Shown: piece by piece, positions 46,905 to 55,762 of the stretch
Layout: each line of letters begins with the position of its first letter
Position numbering within the stretch: position 1 is the stretch's first letter
Source: Paenibacillus sp. FSL H8-0048
Lineage (GTDB): Bacteria > Bacillota > Bacilli > Paenibacillales > Paenibacillaceae
Length of the DNA stretch: 64,000 nt
Assembly: GCF_038002825.1 (NCBI RefSeq)
Contig: NZ_JBBODF010000001.1
Location: 744,001-808,000, forward strand
Direction: 5' to 3'
Position numbers and translations under genes: made by a program
Notes under the pieces: generated by a model
What the model saw: only the letters and a program-made list of their open reading frames with translations
The model's database searches: none
What the model was told of the DNA's origin: nothing

Positions 46905-49900
46905 TTATCTTCCCTCCAATAGAAGTTCAAGTTCATTCAGATCAACCGGATCATCCGCCGCCGGTTCAGCATCCCCGGACAGGACTGCCGTGTGACCTGG
47001 CATATTAAGAATATGGGCAGTCAGCAGCCGCAGCGTATTGTAGTTGAACAGATCATTGGAGTGCAGGCTCAGGCCAAGTCTGTCATTCAGCTTGTCCACC
47101 AGCTCCAGCGTCAGCACAGAGTTCACACCCAGCTCCGAGAATGGAAGGTCGGGGTTGATAGTCCCCGCTTCCCTATAAATGACTTCCTCCAGTGTCTGTT
47201 CCAGACATTGCTTCACCTCATAGGCACTAGACGCACTGGGCTGTTCAGCTTCAGCCGGTACTACCGGCGACACTGGACGGGAGCGTTTCATCCGGCGGGG
47301 ATCACCAGAGATCTGCGGCGGTTCAATGACGAAACGGCTGGCTTCGGAAGGGCCTGCGGCTTGGGCTGCTGAGAAGCTATTGCCGATCCAGTATCTTTGC
47401 TTGTCAAAAATATAATTAGGCAGCGGAATCACCCTTGCACAGCTCGGCTCATCATGCAGGAGCTTCCAGTCAATCTTCGCCTTCAGCAGCCAGAGCTGGG
47501 CAAGCTGCGGCAATTGTCTATGGGTAATGGCGCTGCGGATGAACTCGTGCCCGGGCCCGTTCTGGAACAGGATAGCCGCGATATCGCGCTGAGGGTCCAG
47601 GCTGGCTGTGTAGACATCCGGCAGATTATGCTCTCCGTCAGCGAAGCGGCTCAATAGGCCCTCAAGCTCACTGAGATTACGCACTACAATAGCCACCCGC
47701 TCGTCAAAAGCTTCCCGTCCCGCTTGCAGCGTATAGGCGACATCCTCCAGCCGCAGTGTATACTCACCCGTATCCGCCCGTCCGCCGGATAATTCGCCGC
47801 TAAGGCTCCGGCTTATCTCGGCCATCAGCTCCCGCAGGGACCAGTTGGTCCACGGTGCGTGCTGAGCGGCAGGGTCATGAAGTAAATCCTTAATCGCACC
47901 GGCTAATCTGACCTGATGCACAGCATCCGTACACAGTCCGGCCAAGTCTTCATCGAAGTCGATCTGTCCGGGATTCATGCCAAGCACCTCAGCCACCATA
48001 TTCAGACATTGCTCCTGAACAGCCTGCACTCTGGCGGCAATATATTCTCCAGTGCCCGAAGTAACACAGCCACCCTTCCGCTGCCGGGCAATGAATGCAG
48101 CAAGCTGTCTGGCCTGTTCCCGCAGCTTCTCCCTGCTCTTGGCGGACAGCAGGATTAACTGCTCTCCCTGCTGCGCAGCAGGAATGACTTCCGGCACATA
48201 TTGCTCGATGATCATATGAGCGTTCGTGCCGCCTGCCCCGAAGGAGCTGATGCCAGCCCTTAGCGGCTGGAGCTTCATCCCTTCCGGCGTCTCCTCCGCC
48301 AGCGGTTCCCACCGCTCAAGCGAGCGCTGCACGAAGAACGGCGTTCTTGCGAAATCGATATTCTCGTTAAGCTGCTCGGCCAGAATAGAGGGAACCAGCT
48401 GTTTATACTTCATTTGCAGCAGTACCTTGGTCAAGGAAGCCATACCGGCAGCCGATTCCAGATGGCCGATATTGCTCTTGACGGAACCCAGGGCGCAGAA
48501 CTGGGTATCCGAAGTGGATTTCTTGAAGGCTTTCGTTAAGCCGGCCACCTCAATAGGATCTCCCAGCGCCGTACCGGTGCCATGGGCTTCAATATAACTG
48601 ATCTGTCTGGGGTGCACGCCCGACTTCATCAGCGCCTCTTCGATCAGCTCGGCTTGGGCGTTCGGGTTAGGCACTGTATATGAGCTGACCTTGCCGCCGT
48701 GATTCACCGCCGTTCCTTTGATCAGGCCATAGATCGAGTCCCCGTCCCTGAGCGCCGCCGCCAGCGGCTTCAGCAGGACTGCGCCTACGCCCTCGCCGGG
48801 AACATAACCGTCTCCACCCTGGCCGAATGCCCTGCACTTGCCTTCCGTGGAGCCGAAGCGCTGATCGGCCAGGAAGATGTATTTTGCCGGATGCACAATG
48901 GTATTGACACTCCCGACTACCGCCAGCTCGCTCTCGCCGTGCCGGATACTCTCACAGGCCATATGCAGGGCTACCAGTGCTGAGGAGCACATCGTATCCA
49001 CCGCCAGACTCGGCCCCTTGAAGTTGAAATGATAGGAGATCCGGTTGGCAATGGACGCGAACGATGAACGCACATCCACCAGCCGGCCGTTAGTGTATGC
49101 TTCCGCGCCAAGGAGCTGATAATGGGAGTTCATCACGCCAATGAATACGCCAACCTTCTTCCCGGAGAGTGTATCCGGCGCCGCTCCGGCATCCTCCAGC
49201 GTGTGGTACGCGGTCTGGAGCATGAGCCGCTCCTGCGGGTCCATCAGCTCCGCTTCCCTCGGGGAGATATGGAAGAATCCGGCATCGAACATTTCCACAT
49301 CCTTCATGAACGCTCCCCATTTGGTATAGACCTTGCCCTGCTTCCCCTTCTCCGGGTGGTAATCCTTACGGTAATCCCAGCGCTCCGGCGGAATCTCGGT
49401 GACACAGTCTTGTCCCCGGCACAGCACCTCCCAGAATTCCTCCAGCGTCTCCGCCATCGGATACTGTCCGCTTAAGCCGATTATCGCAATGTCTCCGCCA
49501 GCTGCTTCCGCAGCCCGGAACCGGGGATCAGCGGGATGAGCTGCATACAGGGGGGCATGGAACACTTCACTTGCCGCTTGATCTGCAATGATCTGCGGTG
49601 CCGGCCCGTTCAATAGCTCTCCATCCCCCGTAGCCATCTCCCGTTCCGCTTCTCCAGCTGACTGCTGAAAGAATCCGGCATGATGCTCCATGAAGAAGCC
49701 GGTCAGGCCCGCGATCGAGCTGTATTCAAAGAACAAGGTGCTGGGCAGATCAGAGAAGTCCTTATCGAGAATTCCATTCAGCTCCATGATCATGATGGAA
49801 TCGATGCCGTATTTGGAGAAATTGCCGTCCGCCTCAATCTGCACTGCCGGAACTCCGGTTGCCTGAGACACGACTTTTTTTAAATATTGCTGAACTGCTG

Positions 49901-52900
49901 CCTCTACCAGCACAGTCCCGGCAGCACCAGGTTGAAGCTGCGGACGCTTTCCGGCAGCCTTAACGGAAGCACTCAGCACCTGCTCCTCTCCCGCCTTCTC
50001 AGCCGCTGTGCCCAGCACCCGGTTCAATTGCTGCGCTTCCCCGCAGGCTACGATGATGCGTGATTCCCCTGTGCGGATCAGCTGCTCCAGCAGCTCAAGA
50101 CCTGCCCGGGTGTCCAGCTGACCCATTCCGGCCTGGCGGCTGTACTGCACAGCTTCTTCTCCGGTCAACTGCATCGCGCCTTCATTCCACACAGGCCAAT
50201 TGACCGACAGTGAAGCTCCCGAGCGATATCCTGCCTTAACCTGCTCCGCGCGCAGCACGGCGAACCGGTCCAGATAGCTGTTGGCTGCGGCATAGGCTCC
50301 CCTGCCGAAATCACCGATAATGGATGAAAGAGAGGAGAACAGGACGAAGAAATCCAGCTTCTCCTGCCGTGTAGCTTCATCCAGATTCAAGGCTCCTTGA
50401 ATCTTGGGCAGGAGCACCTCCGCCATCTGTTCCGGAGTGGTCTCCATCAGCGCCATTTCACCCAGTACTCCGGCACAGTGAACGATGCCATCCATAGAAT
50501 GAAACACCTCTTTGGCCTGCGCAACAATCTGTATGGCAGTATCCCGCTGCGCGATATCGCCGGGCAGATAGATGACCTGCCCCGGACACTGCTGCAGCCG
50601 CTGCAGCTCAGCGCTTCTTGAAGCGTCCAGCGCGGCTCTTCCGGTCAGCACCAGATTGGCCTCGTAATGCCGGAGGACATATTCGGCCACCGCAAGTCCC
50701 AGCTTGCCCATGCCGCCGGTAATGAGGTAAGTTCCATGTCTGCGGAACCCGCTGAATGCAGCCTCCGGTAAGGATGCCAGCGGCAGAATAGCAAGACTGG
50801 TCCGGGCACTGCCAGTATAGGCGACTTCTATATAAGAAGACCGCTGCGGATAGAGCAGCTCCTGCGCCGCATAGAATGGAATTTCTTCAACGGTACTGCA
50901 GTACATCACGGACGGATTGAAGCTGCGGTTAATGGACTGTAATGCTTTGGACAACCCTTGCAGCATCCCCGCTTCCGGCTGGCCTCCACAGACTGCACCC
51001 AGCAGATAGCGGACCGGATGGTCTTTGTAGAGCAATGTAACCGTCTTGAACAGGTACAGAATCGTGTAGTAACCGGTAAGGAGCCCTGTCTGTGCCCCGT
51101 CCCATTCATCTATAACTGCGTCAATTCTTATACCCCTCGACAGCAGCCCGCCCAGCAGCTTGTGAATATCCGCTTCACATCCGGGCCGGATGGTGAACTC
51201 TGCCACCTCGTCTGAAGTGCTGTAATCCGTCGCCTGAGTCACACTGATGATGTGGTCCGGTGCCGCTTGCCCTTGGTTGAAGGCGTCTGCGAGCAGATGC
51301 CTCCTTCCGTGGTCACGGGTCAGATAGAGCACATTTGTCATCACAGGAGAATGCCCGGAATGAGCGGGGATCTCAGCATTCTGCCAGCGTTCGGTATACA
51401 ATTGAATGCGGCTTGCCGGATTCAGCGGAGAGTTGCCCGGAATAGCCCGGATCGTGAAGTCTCTGGCTTCCACCAGCACTTCACCCTGCTCATTCAGAAT
51501 ATAGATATTGAACCGCTTCATGCCTGCTGCCTTATCCGCTGTCTCAGGAACAATCTCTGCATAGGAATAGCAGCTTGGTGTGAGCCTGCCGTGAATGATC
51601 ACTTCCCCTAGCGCAAAAGGAATATGTAGTTTGAGCTGTTTGTAAGCCTCAGCTCCGCCGATCCAGGTTACGGCCCGCAGCGCCGCATCTAAGAGAGACG
51701 GGTGCAGCAGGTAGTCGTTGAAGCCGGGCTGCAGATGCGGCGGCAGCTCAAGCTTTTCCAAGGATTCCCTGTCACCGCAGAGCGCTTCAGCCGTTGCCTG
51801 AAAGCTTGGCCCATACTGAAAGCCGATGAATCCGGCGAATACTTCGTTGTAACAGAAATCCTTCCCTACAATGGCTCCGCCCCTTGCCCGTATCTCGTCA
51901 AGCATGAATCTGCGCGGTACCGCCTGCTGCGGTTTGGCCGCATAGAGCTTACCCGTACAATGAATCACCGGATGGTCCATATCCCCGGTATACACCTGGA
52001 ACCTCAAATACCCTGAATCCCGGGTAAGCTGAATGGAGACATCCCGCGTATCGGCCACTTCCAGCCGGTTCACCCACAGTACATCCTTAATGGCATGCAC
52101 CTGATCACCGAAAGCCAGCTCACCAGCGGCTCTGACCATCTCCAGATAAGCTACTCCCGGCAGAATCACCCGTCCATCGACAACATGCTCACCAACGTAG
52201 AAATCGCTCGCCTGAAGTGTCTTCACGAACAGCAGCTGCCTTGGACTGGACTTCGCCAGATCAAGCATCGGATGGCCCGGAACCGCAGCAGGCGGCGGAG
52301 CAGGCATCCAGTGTCTAGAACGGTTAAAAGCATATCCGGGCAACGGCTGCTTCCTGAAGCTTCCCCCGGGATACAACCGGCTCCAGTCCAGATCTGCCCC
52401 GGCCAGCCATAACTGAAGCAGGATCTCTTGGAACCCGGAGATTCCGTCATTCTGGATCGACAGTGAATATACTTCAGAGTCCTTGTCTGACGCTGACAGC
52501 CGGATCATCTCGGTCTGCAGAATACTCTGTCCGTCGCTGTGTTCCTGCAGCTGATGCTTCCAGCCCGCCATGTCAGCGATTTCCGGCAGCAGAGTGTTCG
52601 CTTCATGCAGATGTGTGTAAGCCCTGTTCAAGCTTAATGGACTCTGCCGTGCATTCAGCTGTTCCCGCACCGCTTCAATAACCCCGGCTGCTTCCGCTTC
52701 GGGAGAAGCTAACAGCCGCACTGCCATTTCCTTGGAAATCACCTCTCCCAGGACAAGCTGAACCCATTCATTCAGACGTTCATCCCTTAGAGTGATCCGC
52801 TCCGACAAGTCCCATTTCTGATTCAGCTTCAGCAGCGAGCCGTAGGTGATCAACAGCAGCAGAACGCACTGCCACCCCGCCTCCGGGCTATCATTTCCGG

Positions 52901-55175
52901 CAACCAGCAGCTCTTCCTGATTGAGTATGGAGTCTACAGTCAGCCCCGCCTCTTGTAGGGCCGGAACCTGATCCCAGTCCCGTAAGTACTTCTTGTAAGT
53001 GAACTGGGTCCGGCTCAGAATCCGGGCCTTCTCCACATAGTGCCTGAACGCTGCCGCATCAGCTTCGCCGATACGCATACTGCGCAGGTCAGCAATATAT
53101 GAAGTGCTGATGTTCACGGGCTGAAGCTTCACATGATGAACCGGATCAATGAACGTCCGTTCCGGGCTTCTCAGGACAGTCTCTTCAAACGTGGTCCTGC
53201 CGCTAAGAATGCTGTATGCCTGAGCGGGTGTTATCATGCCGCAGACGGCCATAGCGAGCAGCGTTCCTTGCTGTTCGCCGCTCACGGCAGCAATCTCGGC
53301 CCCGAGGCCGGTCAGCACCTTAGCGAGTGTATAATTCACTATGAAGGAGTGTGCAGCCAGCTTCTCCTTGCTCCATTTGGCAACTGTGATGCCGCTGCGG
53401 ACAGAGGACAGCCCTTCAGTCAGCGCAATCTCAGCGATAACCTCTTCAAAAGTCCGGCGGATATACGGTTCTTGCAGGATGCTTTTAATCTCCGGGTACC
53501 CTTTATAAATCACATTGGTGAATTGAACCGACCATGCCTTGCAGCCCGGCTCTAACCGTTCAGCGCTGGTTGCAGCCCCCTCAAGGAATTCTGCCAGCTC
53601 CTCCTTGTTTCTTACAACCGCGCCGATTCTGTATTCCCGGCAATGCCGTCTGCCTGCCAGCAGCGTTCTGCATAGACCGCCGATGGCAGACCCGTTGATC
53701 TCCGCAGCGTTCAAGTACGACTTCCAGGCGGAGATCCCCTCGTTCAGACTGCCGGAATTCAAGGCAGACAGGGCGAAGATCTGCGGCCCCGGAGCCGGTT
53801 CCTTGCTTACCCTGGCGGGCTTCGGCGGCTCATAGGCTTCCAGAATGACATGGGCATTGACTCCCCCGAAGCCAAAACCGCTTATGCCTGCCCGCAGTGG
53901 AGTCTGTGCATCTACTTGCACCCAGCCGGTATTATCCGTTGCCACCTTGAACGGAGTATGCTCCCAGTCCAGCAGCGGATTCAGCCGGGTCAGATTAAGC
54001 AGCTTAGGAATCGTCTTATGCTTCATCATCAGCAGCACCCGGATGATTCCGGCCATCCCGGCGGCACTTGCCAGATGGCCGATATTCGTCTTGACAGAGC
54101 CGATGGTGCAGAACTGATTCTGTTCGGTGTACTGTCTGAATACCTGTGTCAGCGCTTCAACCTCAATTGGATCGCCAAGAGCGGTACCGGTACCATGTGC
54201 TTCGATATAATTGACTGTTGAAGCATCGACTCCGGATTGACGCAGGGCTGCTTCAATCACTTGCTTCTGTGCGGTCATGCTTGGTGCGGCGATCGTCTGC
54301 GACGGACCACAGTGGTTCACGGCACTGCCCCGGATGACACCATAGATATGGTTGCCGTCCCGGATCGCATCCTCCAGCTTCTGCAGCAGCAGAACACCAA
54401 CGCCCTCCCCCTGCACGAATCCGTCTGCATTCTCGTCAAAAGCCTTGCATTGCCCGTCCCGGCTCATCATATTCGACTTGGAGAAGCTCACATACCGCCA
54501 AGGATGGTAAGCGAGGCACACTCCAGCTGCGATAGCGTATTTCGCTTCGCCCGACTGGAGGTTCTGTCTTGCCTTATGCACCGCAACCAGTGAGGAGGAG
54601 CAGGCGGTATCCAGGGAGAGGCTCTCTCCAGTTAGACCCAGATAATGGGAGATACGGTTCGCCGCAATGCACTCGAAGTTGCCCAGACCTGCGTAATGAT
54701 CCACCTGTTCGCCGCCGGACAGGGCGAGAAGCGCATAATCATTGCCGGTTACGCCGACATAGACCGAGGTCCCTTCCTGCTGAAGCGACTCCAGCGGAAT
54801 GCCCGAATCTTCAAGGCAGTGCCAGGTCTCCTCCAGCAGAATGCGCTGCTGTGGGTCCATGCTGGTTACCTCTCTGGGCGACAGGTTAAAAAAGGTATGA
54901 TCGAATCTATCTATTCCCTGCAGCGGAGCACTGAATTTCACGATTTGCTCATTGTCCCAGCCTAGCTCCGCACCCTTCTTCAGCCCGTATCTTCCGTTCT
55001 CCCAGCGTTCAAGACTGATGGGGCGGATAGAATTCACATGGTTCACCATGTTATCCCAGTAACGGGTGTAGTGACCGGCATCCGGAAACCTGCAGCCGAT
55101 GCCGACGATAGCCACATCCGGTCCCGCTGCCCCTCCGCGGGGCTTAAGCCTGCTTGCCGAAGCCTTAGAGCTCAT
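46905..55175 (-). CDS. First modular trans-AT PKS (gene A): KS-psiAT-DH-KR-ACP-KS-psiACP-ACP
   Basis: The 2756-residue protein has no loading module and opens with KS1 (18-448, Cys192 in DTACSSS, His327, His367). Between the linker and the DH lies a region of about 350 residues (545-900) that reads like an AT, but the GHSxG nucleophile motif is GEQQG (633-637). Then come DH (967-1240; His997-x3-Gly1001-x4-Pro1006, Asp1163), KR (1260-1700, TGGMGKLG, Tyr1628), ACP (S1793, GIDS), KS2 (1893-2325, Cys2063 in DTMCSSA, His2198, His2238), a carrier-like insertion in the post-KS linker with Ala2418 instead of serine, and a C-terminal ACP (S2686 in GVNS). The second module has no reductive domain. The ATG overlaps the iorB stop by 11 bases, with AAGGAG upstream. 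Directly following iorAB, this protein is the likely acceptor of the starter unit. Confidence 0.96.
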   Translation of the reverse strand: MSSKASASRLKPRGGAAGPDVAIVGIGCRFPDAGHYTRYWDNMVNHVNSIRPISLERWENGRYGLKKGAELGWDNEQIVKFSAPLQGIDRFDHTFFNLSPREVTSMDPQQRILLEETWHCLEDSGIPLESLQQEGTSVYVGVTGNDYALLALSGGEQVDHYAGLGNFECIAANRISHYLGLTGESLSLDTACSSSLVAVHKARQNLQSGEAKYAIAAGVCLAYHPWRYVSFSKSNMMSRDGQCKAFDENADGFVQGEGVGVLLLQKLEDAIRDGNHIYGVIRGSAVNHCGPSQTIAAPSMTAQKQVIEAALRQSGVDASTVNYIEAHGTGTALGDPIEVEALTQVFRQYTEQNQFCTIGSVKTNIGHLASAAGMAGIIRVLLMMKHKTIPKLLNLTRLNPLLDWEHTPFKVATDNTGWVQVDAQTPLRAGISGFGFGGVNAHVILEAYEPPKPARVSKEPAPGPQIFALSALNSGSLNEGISAWKSYLNAAEINGSAIGGLCRTLLAGRRHCREYRIGAVVRNKEELAEFLEGAATSAERLEPGCKAWSVQFTNVIYKGYPEIKSILQEPYIRRTFEEVIAEIALTEGLSSVRSGITVAKWSKEKLAAHSFIVNYTLAKVLTGLGAEIAAVSGEQQGTLLAMAVCGMITPAQAYSILSGRTTFEETVLRSPERTFIDPVHHVKLQPVNISTSYIADLRSMRIGEADAAAFRHYVEKARILSRTQFTYKKYLRDWDQVPALQEAGLTVDSILNQEELLVAGNDSPEAGWQCVLLLLITYGSLLKLNQKWDLSERITLRDERLNEWVQLVLGEVISKEMAVRLLASPEAEAAGVIEAVREQLNARQSPLSLNRAYTHLHEANTLLPEIADMAGWKHQLQEHSDGQSILQTEMIRLSASDKDSEVYSLSIQNDGISGFQEILLQLWLAGADLDWSRLYPGGSFRKQPLPGYAFNRSRHWMPAPPPAAVPGHPMLDLAKSSPRQLLFVKTLQASDFYVGEHVVDGRVILPGVAYLEMVRAAGELAFGDQVHAIKDVLWVNRLEVADTRDVSIQLTRDSGYLRFQVYTGDMDHPVIHCTGKLYAAKPQQAVPRRFMLDEIRARGGAIVGKDFCYNEVFAGFIGFQYGPSFQATAEALCGDRESLEKLELPPHLQPGFNDYLLHPSLLDAALRAVTWIGGAEAYKQLKLHIPFALGEVIIHGRLTPSCYSYAEIVPETADKAAGMKRFNIYILNEQGEVLVEARDFTIRAIPGNSPLNPASRIQLYTERWQNAEIPAHSGHSPVMTNVLYLTRDHGRRHLLADAFNQGQAAPDHIISVTQATDYSTSDEVAEFTIRPGCEADIHKLLGGLLSRGIRIDAVIDEWDGAQTGLLTGYYTILYLFKTVTLLYKDHPVRYLLGAVCGGQPEAGMLQGLSKALQSINRSFNPSVMYCSTVEEIPFYAAQELLYPQRSSYIEVAYTGSARTSLAILPLASLPEAAFSGFRRHGTYLITGGMGKLGLAVAEYVLRHYEANLVLTGRAALDASRSAELQRLQQCPGQVIYLPGDIAQRDTAIQIVAQAKEVFHSMDGIVHCAGVLGEMALMETTPEQMAEVLLPKIQGALNLDEATRQEKLDFFVLFSSLSSIIGDFGRGAYAAANSYLDRFAVLRAEQVKAGYRSGASLSVNWPVWNEGAMQLTGEEAVQYSRQAGMGQLDTRAGLELLEQLIRTGESRIIVACGEAQQLNRVLGTAAEKAGEEQVLSASVKAAGKRPQLQPGAAGTVLVEAAVQQYLKKVVSQATGVPAVQIEADGNFSKYGIDSIMIMELNGILDKDFSDLPSTLFFEYSSIAGLTGFFMEHHAGFFQQSAGEAEREMATGDGELLNGPAPQIIADQAASEVFHAPLYAAHPADPRFRAAEAAGGDIAIIGLSGQYPMAETLEEFWEVLCRGQDCVTEIPPERWDYRKDYHPEKGKQGKVYTKWGAFMKDVEMFDAGFFHISPREAELMDPQERLMLQTAYHTLEDAGAAPDTLSGKKVGVFIGVMNSHYQLLGAEAYTNGRLVDVRSSFASIANRISYHFNFKGPSLAVDTMCSSALVALHMACESIRHGESELAVVGSVNTIVHPAKYIFLADQRFGSTEGKCRAFGQGGDGYVPGEGVGAVLLKPLAAALRDGDSIYGLIKGTAVNHGGKVSSYTVPNPNAQAELIEEALMKSGVHPRQISYIEAHGTGTALGDPIEVAGLTKAFKKSTSDTQFCALGSVKSNIGHLESAAGMASLTKVLLQMKYKQLVPSILAEQLNENIDFARTPFFVQRSLERWEPLAEETPEGMKLQPLRAGISSFGAGGTNAHMIIEQYVPEVIPAAQQGEQLILLSAKSREKLREQARQLAAFIARQRKGGCVTSGTGEYIAARVQAVQEQCLNMVAEVLGMNPGQIDFDEDLAGLCTDAVHQVRLAGAIKDLLHDPAAQHAPWTNWSLRELMAEISRSLSGELSGGRADTGEYTLRLEDVAYTLQAGREAFDERVAIVVRNLSELEGLLSRFADGEHNLPDVYTASLDPQRDIAAILFQNGPGHEFIRSAITHRQLPQLAQLWLLKAKIDWKLLHDEPSCARVIPLPNYIFDKQRYWIGNSFSAAQAAGPSEASRFVIEPPQISGDPRRMKRSRPVSPVVPAEAEQPSASSAYEVKQCLEQTLEEVIYREAGTINPDLPFSELGVNSVLTLELVDKLNDRLGLSLHSNDLFNYNTLRLLTAHILNMPGHTAVLSGDAEPAADDPVDLNELELLLEGR

Positions 55176-55755
55176 ACACAGTCTCCTTTTCTTCCATAGC
55201 AGCCTGGTCCCTCATCCCTCTCAGCAGGGCGAGAATGCTGTCCTCTTGGTATTGCTTCTTGATATACTTCTCCATCGTGCTCTTCCAGGCGGCGAATTCG
55301 AATCCGAGCAGCTGCAGGAGCGCGCCCAGCATGACAAAATTCTCATTCCGCACATTTCCCGTTTCCTTGGCGATGGCCCGTCCTTCAACAAAAGAGACAT
55401 GCATGTAGCGGCTGAAGCTGTCATCGTATTTCCCCTTGTAAATATCCTCATTCAACTCCGCAAGATTCACGAGCATCCGCCCGTCCTTCTTCAGAAAGCT
55501 TCCCCAGCGCAGGGCTTCAATCTGGTCGAAGCCGACGATATAGTCCGCAGTACCCATCTCAATCAGCGGGGAATATATTTTGTCGCCGAACCTGACCTGT
55601 GCATGCACGCTTCCGCCTCTTTGCGACATGCCGTGCACCTCGGAGACCTTAACGTCATACCCGAGTGCCACCAGTCCCTGTGACAACACATTGGTTACAG
55701 TAATGACACCTTTTCCGCCTACACCGGCCAAAATAATGCTTGTAGCTGTGTTCAT
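55165..55755 (-). CDS. iorB: Indolepyruvate/2-oxoacid:ferredoxin oxidoreductase, beta subunit
   Basis: The 196-residue protein begins MNTATSIILAGVGGKGV and shows the family hallmarks GVGGKGV near the N-terminus and HGMSQRGG around residue 45, typical of the gamma-type domain of 2-oxoacid:ferredoxin oxidoreductases. Its length matches IorB proteins. With IorA it would oxidatively decarboxylate an aryl pyruvate to an arylacetyl-CoA, passing electrons to ferredoxin. The ATG at 55755 follows AAGGAGG embedded in the last codons of iorA; an in-frame extension to 55857 lies inside iorA and is not homologous. The stop overlaps the start of PKS gene A by 11 bases, tying it translationally to the PKS operon. 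The actual substrate cannot be read from sequence. Confidence 0.93.
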   Translation of the reverse strand: MNTATSIILAGVGGKGVITVTNVLSQGLVALGYDVKVSEVHGMSQRGGSVHAQVRFGDKIYSPLIEMGTADYIVGFDQIEALRWGSFLKKDGRMLVNLAELNEDIYKGKYDDSFSRYMHVSFVEGRAIAKETGNVRNENFVMLGALLQLLGFEFAAWKSTMEKYIKKQYQEDSILALLRGMRDQAAMEEKETVYEL

Positions 55756-55762
55756 CGGTCGC

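Noticed and set aside
52476..53543. A working cis-acyltransferase in module 1
   Set aside because: The GHSxG nucleophile motif is GEQQG and the second catalytic histidine motif is absent, so it cannot load extender units.
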